A stretch of DNA of 64,000 bases from Paracoccus sediminilitoris. GTDB taxonomy: Bacteria > Pseudomonadota > Alphaproteobacteria > Rhodobacterales > Rhodobacteraceae. The stretch is from positions 21,451 through 85,450 of the forward strand of contig NZ_QJPK01000005.1 of NCBI RefSeq assembly GCF_003259195.1. The letters run 5' to 3'. The position numbers and the translations under genes were made by a program. Positions within the stretch are counted from its first letter, which is position 1. Each line of letters opens with the position of its first letter. The notes under the pieces are model-generated. The model had not been told where the DNA came from. It did not search any database and saw nothing but the letters and a program-made list of their open reading frames with translations. Below are positions 32,301 through 40,902 of the stretch, in pieces.

Positions 32301-33335
32301 ATGTCAGAACCCACCAACAGCACCTTCCGCCCGCGCATCTTTTCGGGGATCCAGCCCTCGGGCGGGTTGACGCTTGGCAACTACCTGGGCGCGCTGAAGC
32401 GTTTCGCGGCCCTGCAGGGCGATCAGGCCGAAACCGTCTATTGCGTAGTCGACCTGCATGCGATCACCGTCTGGCAGGACCCCCAGGTGCTGTTGTCGCG
32501 CACGCGCGAGGCGGCGGCGGCCTTCATGGCCTCGGGGGTGGACCCCGCGCAATCGATCCTGTTCAACCAGAGCCAAGTCAGCGCCCATGCGGAAATGGCG
32601 TGGCTGTTCAACACGGTGGCCCGCGTCGGCTGGATGTACCGGATGACCCAGTTCAAGGACAAGGCCGGCAAGAACAGCGAAAATGCCAGCCTGGGCCTGC
32701 TGGCCTATCCGGCGCTGATGGCCGCCGACATCCTGACCTATCAGGCGACCGCCGTTCCCGTGGGCGAGGATCAGAAGCAGCATCTGGAACTGACCCGCGA
32801 TATCGCGGCCAAGTTCAACCACGATTACGGCGTCAATCATTTCCCCATCACCGAACCTCTGATCGAGGGCGTGGCCACCCGCGTCATGTCCCTGCGCGAC
32901 GGGTCCAAGAAGATGTCGAAATCGGATCCGTCCGATGCCAGCCGCATCAACCTGACCGACGATGCCGACACCATCGCCCAGAAGATCCGCAAGGCGCGGA
33001 CCGACGCCGATCCCCTGCCCGGCCAGATGGACGGCCTGAAGGACCGCCCCGAGGCGCGCAACCTGGTCAACATCTATGCCGCCCTTGCCGATGAAACCCC
33101 CGACCAAGTGCTGGGGCGGTTCGAGGGTCAGGGCTTTGGCGCCTTCAAGCCCGCCTTGGCCGAAGTCGCGGTCGAGGCGATGGCCCCCATCACCCGCAAG
33201 ATGTCGGAATACATGGCCGACCCGGCCCAGATCGATGCGGTTCTGGCGGATGGCGCCGAGCGTGCCGACGCCATCGCCCGCCCGATCCTGGACCGCACCA
33301 AGGAAATCATGGGCCTGCTGCGCACCCGCCGCTGA
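32301..33335 (+). CDS. trpS: Tryptophanyl-tRNA synthetase
   Basis: TrpS (344 residues), class I aminoacyl-tRNA synthetase that charges tRNA-Trp. The HIGH-like motif is in [16 protein letters not shown] and the KMSKS loop is [17 protein letters not shown] 32301 ([11 protein letters not shown]) is used because the in-frame extension upstream overlaps the divergent rhomboid promoter. A T-run hairpin follows the stop. Confidence 0.97.
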   Translation: MSEPTNSTFRPRIFSGIQPSGGLTLGNYLGALKRFAALQGDQAETVYCVVDLHAITVWQDPQVLLSRTREAAAAFMASGVDPAQSILFNQSQVSAHAEMAWLFNTVARVGWMYRMTQFKDKAGKNSENASLGLLAYPALMAADILTYQATAVPVGEDQKQHLELTRDIAAKFNHDYGVNHFPITEPLIEGVATRVMSLRDGSKKMSKSDPSDASRINLTDDADTIAQKIRKARTDADPLPGQMDGLKDRPEARNLVNIYAALADETPDQVLGRFEGQGFGAFKPALAEVAVEAMAPITRKMSEYMADPAQIDAVLADGAERADAIARPILDRTKEIMGLLRTRR

Positions 33336-33360
33336 AACCTGCCCATTGCCCGAAACGTGA

Positions 33361-33387
33361 CCGCCATTCCGCAAGGAGTGGCGGTTT
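33361..33387 (+). terminator. Terminator hairpin after trpS
   Basis: Stem CCGCCATTCC / GGAGTGGCGG (10 bp, one T-G wobble) with a stable GCAA tetraloop, followed by TTT. It separates trpS from the SulP leader. Confidence 0.7.
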
Positions 33388-33430
33388 CGTCCGTTTCAGG
33401 CGGGATTTTTGCCCGGAGGGTTGCGATCAC

Positions 33431-33563
33431 GCACAGGTTACGGCTATCAGCCAGTCAAACGACTGGACCCGGTGAGAATCCGGGTGGCTCTTCCGGCCGC
33501 CGATCCGCCGGACAAATCGAACCTTGCAGACTTGCACGACGGACCCCGGCGCGAATGGCGCCG
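33431..33563 (+). ncRNA. Structured 5' leader of the SulP operon (candidate cis-regulatory RNA)
   Basis: The region can fold as a multi-branch junction. Closing stem: GCAcAGGTT (33431-33439) pairs with AACCTTGC (33520-33527), 8 bp with one bulge. Inside are CCAGTC-AAAC-GACTGG (33451-33466), ACCCGG-TGAGAAT-CCGGGT (33467-33485) and TCCGGC/GCCGGA (33492-33512). GGCT-ATC-AGCC (33442-33452) overlaps the first of these by two bases and could alternate with it. A further hairpin CGGCGC-GAATG-GCGCCG (33547-33563) sits just before the Shine-Dalgarno and could gate translation. I recall that a candidate motif named sul1 has been described upstream of SulP genes in alphaproteobacteria, but I cannot confirm that this is it. 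All pairings are by eye. Confidence 0.5.
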
Positions 33564-33586
33564 CAACGGTCAGGAACGGATGATCC

Positions 33587-35083
33587 ATGTTTTCAATCGA
33601 ACGCTACAAACAGGAATGGTTTGGCAATATCCGCCCCGATATCCTTTCGGGGCTGGTCGTCGCGCTTGCCCTGATCCCCGAGGCCATCGCCTTTTCCATC
33701 ATTGCGGGTGTGGACCCCAAGGTGGGGCTTTATGCCAGCTTTTCCATCGCGGTGATCACCGCGATCACCGGCGGCAGGCCGGGGATGATTTCCGCCGCGA
33801 CTGCGGCAACGGCGGTTCTGATGGTCACGTTGGTGGCCGATCACGGGCTGCAATACCTGCTGGCGGCGACGGTGCTGGCCGGCCTGATCCAGATCGCCTG
33901 CGGGATGCTGAGGCTGGGCTTCGTGATGCGCTTCGTGTCAAAATCGGTAATGACCGGCTTTGTGAACGCGCTGGCGATCCTGATCTTCATGGCGCAGCTG
34001 CCGGAATTGAACTTCGCGACGCCTGGCGTCACCTGGTTCACCTATCTGCTGGTCGCGGCTTCGTTGGCGATCATCTATCTGTTCCCCTATCTGACCAAGG
34101 CGATCCCCTCGCCGCTGGTGACCATCGTGGTGCTGACGGCGCTTGCGATGCTGCTGGGCTGGGACGTGCGGACCGTGGGCGACATGGGCGCGCTGCCCGA
34201 TACACTGCCGATCTTCCTGCTGCCCGATGTGCCGCTGAACCTGGAAACGCTACGGATCATCCTGCCCTATTCGGTCGCGGTGGCCATCGTGGGTCTGCTG
34301 GAAAGCCTGATGACGCAGAACCTGGTGGACGAACTGACCGACACCCGGTCGAACCGCAACCAGGAATGCATCGGCCAGGGCCTGGCCAACACGGCCACGG
34401 GCTTCATCGGCGGCATGGCGGGCTGCGCGATGATCGGGCAGTCGATGATCAACGTCAAATCCGGCGGCCGCGGGCGCCTGTCCTCTTTCGTGGCGGGGGT
34501 CTTCCTGCTGATCCTGGTGGTGGGCTTGGGCGATCTGGTCAGCCAGATCCCGATGCCTGCCCTGGTCGCGATCATGATCATGGTGTCGATCGGCACCTTC
34601 AGCTGGTCGTCCATTGCCAACCTTCGCTCGCACCCGCGGTCATCCTCCATCGTGATGCTGGCGACGGTGGCCGTGGTTGTCTGGACCCACAACCTGGCGA
34701 TCGGCGTGCTGGTGGGCGTGCTGTTGTCCGGCATCTTCTTTGCCGCCAAGATCGCCCAGCTGTTCCGCGTCCGCTCGACCCTGTCCGAGGATGGGCGCGA
34801 ACGCCGCTATATTGTCGAGGGTCAGCTGTTTTACGGCTCGGTCGAGGATTTCATGGCGGCCTTTGACTTCTCCGAGGCGCTGGACCGCGTGATCATCGAT
34901 GTCAGCGGCGCCCATATCTGGGACATCAGTTCGGTGCAGGCGCTGGACATGGCCATCCTGAAATTCCGGCGCGACGGGGCCGAGGTGCAGCTGATCGGCA
35001 TGAACAAGGCATCCGAAACTATCGTCGACAAGCTCGCCGTGCATGACAAGCCCGGCGCAATCGATAAACTGATGGCGCATTGA
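33587..35083 (+). CDS. SulP family anion transporter with STAS domain
   Basis: A 498-residue SulP/SLC26 transporter. Residues about 20-385 hold the membrane domain, beginning with the signature [19 protein letters not shown]. Residues about 405-495 form a cytosolic STAS domain ([20 protein letters not shown]). SulP proteins carry sulfate, bicarbonate or other anions, usually with H+ or Na+; the ion here is unknown. The start ATG 33587 follows AGGA at 11 bases; an ATG seven bases upstream is out of frame. The unusual 5' leader suggests regulation. The universal stress gene begins 11 bases after its stop. Confidence 0.9.
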   Translation: MFSIERYKQEWFGNIRPDILSGLVVALALIPEAIAFSIIAGVDPKVGLYASFSIAVITAITGGRPGMISAATAATAVLMVTLVADHGLQYLLAATVLAGLIQIACGMLRLGFVMRFVSKSVMTGFVNALAILIFMAQLPELNFATPGVTWFTYLLVAASLAIIYLFPYLTKAIPSPLVTIVVLTALAMLLGWDVRTVGDMGALPDTLPIFLLPDVPLNLETLRIILPYSVAVAIVGLLESLMTQNLVDELTDTRSNRNQECIGQGLANTATGFIGGMAGCAMIGQSMINVKSGGRGRLSSFVAGVFLLILVVGLGDLVSQIPMPALVAIMIMVSIGTFSWSSIANLRSHPRSSSIVMLATVAVVVWTHNLAIGVLVGVLLSGIFFAAKIAQLFRVRSTLSEDGRERRYIVEGQLFYGSVEDFMAAFDFSEALDRVIIDVSGAHIWDISSVQALDMAILKFRRDGAEVQLIGMNKASETIVDKLAVHDKPGAIDKLMAH

Positions 35084-35094
35084 GGGGGATGATC

Positions 35095-35952
35095 ATGACC
35101 GACAATATCATCGCGCTGGTCGACGACTCGGGCTATGCAACTTCGGTCTGCGAACATGCGGCCTGGGTATCGCATCTGACCGGCGCGCCGGTCCAGCTGT
35201 TGCACGTGATGGGGCGCCGCGAAGCGGCCGGCCCGCAGGATCTGTCCGGTGCGATCCGACTGGGTGCCCGGACCGCACTGCTGGAGGAACTGGCGACCCT
35301 GGACGCCCAACGCGCCCGCATCGCCAACGAGGCCGGACGCGCCTTGCTGGAGGATGCGCGGCAGCTGACCGAAGGCGCCGGCGCAACTGCCGTTACGACC
35401 CGACTGGAACAGGGCGACCTGATTGACCGGGCCGTCGGCCACGATGCCCCCGACACCCGCCTGATCGTCATCGGCAAGCGCGGCGCAGCTGCGGATTTCG
35501 CCGAGAGCCATCTGGGGTCGAACCTGGAACGGATCGTGCGTGCCGCGCGTAAGCCGGTGCTGGTCGCGTCCCGGTCATTCAAGCCGATCCGAAAGGTGCT
35601 GGTGGCATTCGACGGCGGCAATTCGGCCCTGAAGGCGGTGCAGCACATCGCCACCAGCCCCGTCTTCAAGGATCTGCAGATCGAACTGGCGATGGCTGGC
35701 AACAGCGGCAACAACGCCCGCGATACGCTGGACGAAGGTTTGCTGCGCCTCAGGGCCGCGGGCCTGAGCGCCGATGCCTGCGTTCTGGCAGGGTCTGCCG
35801 AAACCGCCCTGGCGGAACGGATCGAGACCGAGGGGCATGATCTGCTGGTCATGGGCGCCTATGGCCACAGTCGCATCCGCAGCATGATCATCGGGTCGAC
35901 AACGACGCAGATGCTGATTGCCTGCAAGCTGCCCGTGCTTCTTTTCCGCTGA
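35095..35952 (+). CDS. Tandem-domain universal stress protein
   Basis: A 285-residue protein with two UspA domains: one from about residue 4 to 140 and one from about 160 to 285. The second has the ATP-binding-type ending GAYGHSRIRSMIIGSTTTQML, close to G-2x-G-9x-G(S/T). The first is more degenerate (GKRGAAADFAESHLGSNLERI). ATG 35095 lies after GAGGGGG; ATG 35089 is an alternative two codons longer. It is co-transcribed with the SulP transporter. SulP-Usp pairs and fusions are known, so it may modulate the transporter; that is inference. Confidence 0.88.
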   Translation: MTDNIIALVDDSGYATSVCEHAAWVSHLTGAPVQLLHVMGRREAAGPQDLSGAIRLGARTALLEELATLDAQRARIANEAGRALLEDARQLTEGAGATAVTTRLEQGDLIDRAVGHDAPDTRLIVIGKRGAAADFAESHLGSNLERIVRAARKPVLVASRSFKPIRKVLVAFDGGNSALKAVQHIATSPVFKDLQIELAMAGNSGNNARDTLDEGLLRLRAAGLSADACVLAGSAETALAERIETEGHDLLVMGAYGHSRIRSMIIGSTTTQMLIACKLPVLLFR

Positions 35953-35980
35953 AAACCTGATTCTCAGCAGCTACCCTTAT

Positions 35981-36011
35981 GCTGCGCCCCTGATCGGGCG
36001 CGGCTTTTTTT
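35981..36011 (+). terminator. Rho-independent terminator of the SulP-usp operon
   Basis: Stem GCTGCGCCC / GGGCGCGGC (9 bp, one wobble), 6-base loop, followed by seven T. It begins 28 bases after the usp stop. Confidence 0.88.
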
Positions 36012-36347
36012 CGTCTGCGAACGGCAAGCCGCAGTTTGCGTTCAGGCGATCTGCCGCGCAGGCTGTAAACGGATGAAGACATAACTGGTGCCGAAATATC
36101 GATGGCGCAGCGCCCGAATATCGGCAACCCAACCGCCAGTCAGCCCAACCAAGGGTCGTACCTGTCACCAAGATTGCCCGCGGCAGAAACCTGGATCAGC
36201 CGCCCGCGCTAACCATCAGACTGCTGCTTCCCTTGCATACTGTAGGGCTCAAGGGACTGGCTGCAGACAGGTCATCTGAGCCGTGGCCTCGAACGGCTTC
36301 GCAGACCTGTTCAGGGCGGGTTGGAAACAGGCGGCCGCGCCATCCGC
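36012..36347. other. Intergenic stretch without a recognised gene
   Basis: About 336 bases between the usp terminator and the end of the leftward diguanylate cyclase gene. Short open frames exist on both strands, but none has a convincing Shine-Dalgarno or a recognisable product. Imperfect AATATCG-containing inverted repeats occur near 36091-36123. No promoter of a neighbouring gene is required here, since both flanking genes end toward it. Confidence 0.5.
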
Positions 36348-37343
36348 CTAGGCGATCGTCGCGCAACCCCGACCTTTCCGCTTGGATGCATAAAGCGCCG
36401 CATCTGCCATATCCAGCAATGTTTCGGGTGTTTCAAAGCGGTCGTGATGCCAGATCACGACGCCGATACTGGCCGAAACATGCAGGTCGGTCAGCTGAGG
36501 AGGCGACAGGTCACGGATGCTGCCGATCAGGCGTTCGGCCACCTGCGCGATGGCCGCCGGGCAGACCATGCCACGCAGAATCAGCACGAATTCATCGCCC
36601 CCGATGCGCGCCGCCATGTCCTCCTTGCGGACGAGGCCGTGCAGGACCTTGCCCACGTCGCGCAACAGGTCATCACCCGCCTTGTGGCCAAGGCGATCGT
36701 TGACCTGCTTGAAATGGTCCAGATCCATGTGCAGCAAGGCGAATGGCGTGGGCCTGTCCTGACGTTCGTCGCCGCTGCGGCGCACGGCGATGGCCAGCGC
36801 GCCTTCCAGCGCACGGCGGTTGCCCAAACCGGTCAGGGGGTCGGTCTGCGCCTGCAGCAACGCCACTTCGCGGGCGGCAGCCAGCTGATGATTGAAGCGC
36901 GACAGCTCGTTCAGGACGCCGCGATTGGCTTCCTGCAGAAACAGCAGTTCCATCGCCAGGTCGCTTGGTGCAAAATCGGCATCGGTCAGATGGGCTTTGC
37001 GAATGGCGCGGGTCAGACCGATACCGAAGCCCAGATTGACCAGCATGGTCCCGTCCGACAGACGCACGCCATGACCCCGCAGCACCAGATCGGCGATATG
37101 CTGCACGCGCAGGAACAGACGCAGACCGCGGTCGACCGCGTTGCGGATGGCGTCGATCGCCTCGGCCCCCTGTCCGGCCCGGCCACTGACAAGGCAGCCG
37201 TGCAAGCCCGACCCAAGGCCCGGTACCAGCTTTAGCAATGTCGGCCCAACCGAGAGCACCGCCCCGCGATCATTCACGATCATATGCATCGGCATCAGTT
37301 GGGCCAACGCCTTGACCGGCAAGTTTACGACCGGGTTTCTCAT
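36348..37343 (-). CDS. Diguanylate cyclase, GGDEF domain, partner of the H-NOX-like protein
   Basis: A 331-residue protein making the second messenger c-di-GMP. The C-terminal GGDEF domain starts near DPLTGLGNRRALEGAL, has an intact GGDEF active site and an upstream RKED that fits the RxxD product-inhibition site. The N-terminal 150 residues (VNDRGAVLSVGPTLLKLVPG, LRGHGVRLSDGTMLVNLGFGI) resemble the HNOBA domain found with H-NOX sensors. A short coiled-coil-like linker (FLQEANRGVLNELSRFNHQLAA) joins them. ATG 37343 overlaps the stop of the H-NOX-like gene, so sensor and enzyme are coupled. The start within the longer open frame is chosen for that coupling. Confidence 0.88.
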   Translation of the reverse strand: MRNPVVNLPVKALAQLMPMHMIVNDRGAVLSVGPTLLKLVPGLGSGLHGCLVSGRAGQGAEAIDAIRNAVDRGLRLFLRVQHIADLVLRGHGVRLSDGTMLVNLGFGIGLTRAIRKAHLTDADFAPSDLAMELLFLQEANRGVLNELSRFNHQLAAAREVALLQAQTDPLTGLGNRRALEGALAIAVRRSGDERQDRPTPFALLHMDLDHFKQVNDRLGHKAGDDLLRDVGKVLHGLVRKEDMAARIGGDEFVLILRGMVCPAAIAQVAERLIGSIRDLSPPQLTDLHVSASIGVVIWHHDRFETPETLLDMADAALYASKRKGRGCATIA

Positions 37344-37906
37344 GCCCGCCCCTGTTCTGCTGTGCCGTGCTGGATCGAGAACAGGCGCCCTTCGGCAAAT
37401 TTCTCGTCCCAAACCTCGATCCGGATTGCCTGATCTTCGACTGAAATCAGGCAAAGCGCCCCGTAATCATCCGCCATTCCCCGGATCACCCCAACCAGAA
37501 GAAACTGCCATGTCCTGTCGTGATCCAGCATCAGGACCCAGAACGCCTGATCATTCGCATCGACCTGCAGGCGCGGAACCCGCAGGCTGGGCAGCACCAG
37601 ATGCGCGCGGCCCGGCAATTCTTCCAGGCGCAACAGGAAATCCTTGAAATCGCGGCCCGAAAATCGAAGCAGTCGCCGCACCGCCTCGATGCGGGTCATC
37701 CAGGCGCCCATATCCTCCAGCATCTCGCTATGTGGCTTGGACATCCGAAACGCGGCGCGCTGCAGGGCATCGGCACCAAACCCCGCCCCTAACGGCGCCA
37801 CGGAAGCCTGGGCTACATAAGCTTCTTCCGCGACCGCCTTGACCAGATCATCGCCATAGGTCGTTCTGAGGAATTCCTCGATCCCGCGGTTTATCAATGA
37901 ATTCAT
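37340..37906 (-). CDS. H-NOX-like (haem NO-binding fold) protein with degenerate haem site
   Basis: A 188-residue protein with the overall pattern of the H-NOX family: MNSLINRGIEEFLRTTYGDD at the start, RRLLRFSGRDFKDFLLRLEEL, SLRVPRLQVD and FLLVGVIRGMADDYG. Bacterial H-NOX proteins bind NO or O2 through haem and control partner kinases or cyclases. When I align by eye to a classical H-NOX, the proximal histidine position is Pro98; a His (H102) lies one helical turn later. The YxSxR haem-propionate motif reads LxHxR. The haem site is therefore altered or lost. It is first in a two-gene operon with the GGDEF gene. Confidence 0.78.
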   Translation of the reverse strand: MNSLINRGIEEFLRTTYGDDLVKAVAEEAYVAQASVAPLGAGFGADALQRAAFRMSKPHSEMLEDMGAWMTRIEAVRRLLRFSGRDFKDFLLRLEELPGRAHLVLPSLRVPRLQVDANDQAFWVLMLDHDRTWQFLLVGVIRGMADDYGALCLISVEDQAIRIEVWDEKFAEGRLFSIQHGTAEQGRA

Positions 37907-37963
37907 GCCACACCTCGATTCGCATCGACGCTAGCAAGAGGGGGTGAATAAATCGCAAACGGA

Positions 37964-38254
37964 TCAGTCCATGTCCCATCCATAGCTGCCAGGCCCGGCC
38001 AATGCCGTGCGCGCCGCCATCACGTCCTGCGGTCGCAGCCGAAGGGCGTCGGCAAATTCGTGGATGCGTTCATCGCTCTCGACGACGAAATCCAGCAGGA
38101 AAACGGCGATGTCAGGACGCTGCGACAGCTGACGCAGGTCATCGGCCTCCAGCCCGCTTGCCCCCATGAAATGGGCCAGATCATCAGGACGCTCGGCTAG
38201 CGCCAGCAGGATTTCGGTCGCCAGTTCGCGGGCCTGTTCGGGGGTATATGCCAT
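37964..38254 (-). CDS. DUF3572 family protein
   Basis: A 96-residue helical, acidic protein of the DUF3572 family; the pattern ILLALAERPDDLAHFMGASGLEADDLRQL is typical. Function unknown. I use ATG 38254 (MAYTPEQARELATE), as the in-frame extension lies in the shared promoter region with pleD. Proximity to a pleD-like gene is common in alphaproteobacteria, suggesting a link to cell-cycle or c-di-GMP control, which is inference. Confidence 0.85.
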   Translation of the reverse strand: MAYTPEQARELATEILLALAERPDDLAHFMGASGLEADDLRQLSQRPDIAVFLLDFVVESDERIHEFADALRLRPQDVMAARTALAGPGSYGWDMD

Positions 38255-38366
38255 GTGGATGCTGTCCTTTGGTCGAAAATATCCGCCAGCCACCCAGGCG
38301 GAAACAATTTGTTAAACATTTGAGACGAAATTGAAGCTCTGATGTCGAGACTCGCTGGATGGGTAG

Positions 38367-39758
38367 ATGACGGCTCGTATCCTTGTCGCAGATGCCGTGG
38401 CAACCGCCCGCATCACATTGAAGGTCCGGCTTGCGTCGGTCTGCTATGAGGTCGAGGCTGTCAGCAGCATCGCCGAAATTTTCATGGCCGTCGAACGGTC
38501 GCGGCCGGGACTGATCATCCTGGGGGGGGAACCGGGCGATGAATCGCTGATCGAGACATGCCGCGCGCTGACACGCGATCCACGCACAGACGACATCCCC
38601 GTGATGATGCTGGTCCAGGGGCCGCAGCGCCTGGCAGCCCTGCAGGCCGGTGCGATTGCGACCCTTTCCCCGCAGGTCGAGGATCAGATGCTGATGGCCC
38701 GGGTCCGGGGCATCCTGCGCGATGTCGAACCCACCCACAGCCCCGAGCTGGGCATGGCGGAACCTGTGGCGGCCTTCATGCATGCCAAGAAGCCCCAGAT
38801 CGTCCTGATCGCCGATGCCCCGGCGCGCGCCCAACGCTGGCGCCAACTGCTGGCCGAACGCATGTCCTGCCGCTTTGACATCATGGACCCGGACGAAGCC
38901 TTGGCGGCAGCCACCGCGGGACGCAATGCCGACGTCTATCTGATCTCGGTCGATCTGCGGACACAGGGTGACGGATTGCGCCTGCTGTCGGAACTGCGGT
39001 CGCGACAGGGATCGCGCGACGCGGGTTTCGTCATTGCCATCGGCCCCGATTGCGAGGAACTGGCCGCTTTCGCGCTGGACCTGGGCGCCAGCGACGTCGT
39101 CCCCCACGATCTGGGCGGCCCCGAGGCGGCGGGCGCCGCCGCCATGTCCCTGCAGATGCTGTTGTCGCGCAAGACGCGCGGCGACGAACGCCGGGCCGAG
39201 GCGCAGCGCAATATGGTCTGGGCCATGACCGATCCGCTGACGGGACTTTACAACCGCCGTTATGCCATCCCGAAACTGTCGGCGATCACCCGCGATGCCC
39301 TTCTGGGCCACCAGGGCTTTGCGGTCTTCGTCATGGACCTGGATCATTTCAAACAGGTCAATGACGGGTACGGCCACAGCGCCGGCGACGCCGTCCTGAC
39401 TGAAATCGCAGTAAGGTTCCGTGCCGCCCTGGGTCCTTCGGGCCTGGCCGCGCGCATGGGCGGAGAGGAGTTCCTGGGCGTCATTCCCGATTGTTCGCAG
39501 GACCATGCGCTGATCGTGGCCGAACGCCTGCGCAAGGCCATCGCCCGACGTCCCGTCACCCTGCCCCAGATCACCGGTGGCGGCCAGATCGCGGTCACGG
39601 CCTCGATCGGAGTGGCGACGGTGGCGCCGATGCAGTGCGACGGCTGGCCAGACCAGGTCGCCCGCATGACGCTGGAACGTGCCGATCAGGCCTTGCTGGT
39701 CGCGAAGGGCTCCGGGCGCAATCGCGTCATATGCTCGCGTCCCGATCAGGCCGCTTGA
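38367..39758 (+). CDS. pleD: PleD-like response regulator diguanylate cyclase with degenerate first receiver
   Basis: A 463-residue protein with the PleD layout: receiver 1 (about 1-120), receiver 2 (about 145-280) and a GGDEF domain (about 290-455) that makes c-di-GMP. The GGDEF site is GGEEF, an active variant, and DPLTGLYNRRYAIPKL opens the domain. Receiver 1 has lost its key residues: the acidic pair reads DA, the phospho-acceptor region reads LGGEPGDES, and the lysine region reads LSPQV. No RxxD inhibitory site is seen five residues before GGEEF (sequence GPSGLAAR). PleD activity normally depends on phosphorylation of receiver 1, so control must differ. It is divergent from the DUF3572 gene. 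Confidence 0.85.
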   Translation: MTARILVADAVATARITLKVRLASVCYEVEAVSSIAEIFMAVERSRPGLIILGGEPGDESLIETCRALTRDPRTDDIPVMMLVQGPQRLAALQAGAIATLSPQVEDQMLMARVRGILRDVEPTHSPELGMAEPVAAFMHAKKPQIVLIADAPARAQRWRQLLAERMSCRFDIMDPDEALAAATAGRNADVYLISVDLRTQGDGLRLLSELRSRQGSRDAGFVIAIGPDCEELAAFALDLGASDVVPHDLGGPEAAGAAAMSLQMLLSRKTRGDERRAEAQRNMVWAMTDPLTGLYNRRYAIPKLSAITRDALLGHQGFAVFVMDLDHFKQVNDGYGHSAGDAVLTEIAVRFRAALGPSGLAARMGGEEFLGVIPDCSQDHALIVAERLRKAIARRPVTLPQITGGGQIAVTASIGVATVAPMQCDGWPDQVARMTLERADQALLVAKGSGRNRVICSRPDQAA

Positions 39759-39838
39759 CGGGCACTTTCAAAGCCGGCCCCGAATGCCTAGATTGGCGAC
39801 ACCGGGCAGACGGTCCGGACCCAAGCAGGAGCATCGGC

Positions 39839-40231
39839 ATGTCCCAATCCGAAAGCCTCGCGTCCGACGCGATGGACCGTTCGACGAAATCCGCCATGTT
39901 GCGGGGTGCCATGTGCCGCTGCCCCGCATGCGGCGAGGGAAAGCTGTACAAAAGCTATCTGAAGGTGAACGACCACTGCCCCGCCTGCAACGAGGCGCTG
40001 CACCACCAGCAGGCCGATGACGGCCCGGCCTATCTGACGATCCTGCTGGTCTCGCATCTGGGGGCGCCGCTGCTTCTGGCGATCTTCGTGGCCTATCGCC
40101 CCAGTGCAATGACCCTGCTTTTGTCCTTCAGCCTTGGCGCGATCGTCATGTCGCTGCTGCTGCTGCCGGTGATCAAGGGCGCCATGGTGGGCTTTCAGTG
40201 GGCACGCCGGATGCATGGCTTTTCCGCATGA
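39839..40231 (+). CDS. DUF983 family membrane protein
   Basis: A 130-residue protein with a zinc-ribbon-like N-terminus (CRCPACGEGKLYKSYLKV and HCPACNEAL, four Cys) and two C-terminal hydrophobic helices (LTILLVSHLGAPLLLAIFV and LLLSFSLGAIVMSLLLLPV). This matches DUF983. AGGAG precedes ATG 39839. Its stop overlaps the start of the NUDIX gene. Function unknown. Confidence 0.9.
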   Translation: MSQSESLASDAMDRSTKSAMLRGAMCRCPACGEGKLYKSYLKVNDHCPACNEALHHQQADDGPAYLTILLVSHLGAPLLLAIFVAYRPSAMTLLLSFSLGAIVMSLLLLPVIKGAMVGFQWARRMHGFSA

Positions 40232-40902
40232 CGACCCCGCCCCCGATCCGGGACGCGGCCACGGTCATCATCCTGCGCCGAGGGCCTGAGGGCAACCGCG
40301 TGCTGATGGGGATGCGCGGCGCCAAGGCAGTTTTCATGCCGTCGAAATTCGTCTTTCCGGGCGGGGCTGTCGACCCAGATGACACGCAGATCACGCTGGC
40401 CGCCGATCTGCGCACGGAATGCCAGCGCCGACTGCAAGATCCGCAGGGAAGCGTCGCCCCCACGACAATCGCCGCCGCGGCCTTGCGCGAACTGGCAGAG
40501 GAGACCGGCCTGTTGATCGGGCAACCGGGACCTTGCGACATCGCGGGATATGCCGAAGCCGGGCTGATGCCCGATGCCTCGGCCCTGCGATATTTGTTCC
40601 GGGCGATCACGCCGGCCGGACGCCCGCGCCGGTTCGACGCGCATTTCTTCATTGCGGATGCGGCCAGCCTCAGTGGCGATCCCGACGATTTCAGCCGCGC
40701 CTGCGATGAACTGTCCAATCTGCATTGGGTCGCGCTCTCCGAGGCACGCGACCTTGACCTGCCCTTCATCACCGAGGTGGTGCTGGCCGAACTGTCCCAG
40801 CTGATCGAGGGGCTGCCCCATGACAGCCCACTGCCTTGCCCTGCGACGGTGCCCTTCTTCGACAACCGCACAACAACGCCGACCTTCAGACAGATCCTCT
40901 GA
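40228..40902 (+). CDS. NUDIX hydrolase
   Basis: A 224-residue NUDIX-fold hydrolase. The NUDIX box is LRELAEETGLLIG preceded by FPGGAVDPDD, with an insertion of about 40 residues between the two halves (to LAADLRTECQRRLQDPQG), as in the NUDT7/NUDT19-like group that hydrolyses CoA esters or nucleotide derivatives. ATG 40228 overlaps the DUF983 stop (ATGA). Substrate not determinable. It ends against the convergent enoyl-CoA hydratase gene. Confidence 0.88.
   Translation: MTTPPPIRDAATVIILRRGPEGNRVLMGMRGAKAVFMPSKFVFPGGAVDPDDTQITLAADLRTECQRRLQDPQGSVAPTTIAAAALRELAEETGLLIGQPGPCDIAGYAEAGLMPDASALRYLFRAITPAGRPRRFDAHFFIADAASLSGDPDDFSRACDELSNLHWVALSEARDLDLPFITEVVLAELSQLIEGLPHDSPLPCPATVPFFDNRTTTPTFRQIL

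Noticed and set aside
33431..33563. Cobalamin riboswitch before the SulP gene
   Set aside because: Only the GGTGAGAATCC loop resembles it; the conserved GCAACTGT-like and downstream AGGAGACC-like parts are missing. Kept as an unclassified structured leader.
36012..36347. Small gene between usp and the diguanylate cyclase
   Set aside because: Short frames lack ribosome sites and recognisable products on both strands.
38312..38328. CtrA site before pleD
   Set aside because: Only one TTAA half site (38312-38315) is present; the second half at seven-base spacing is absent.
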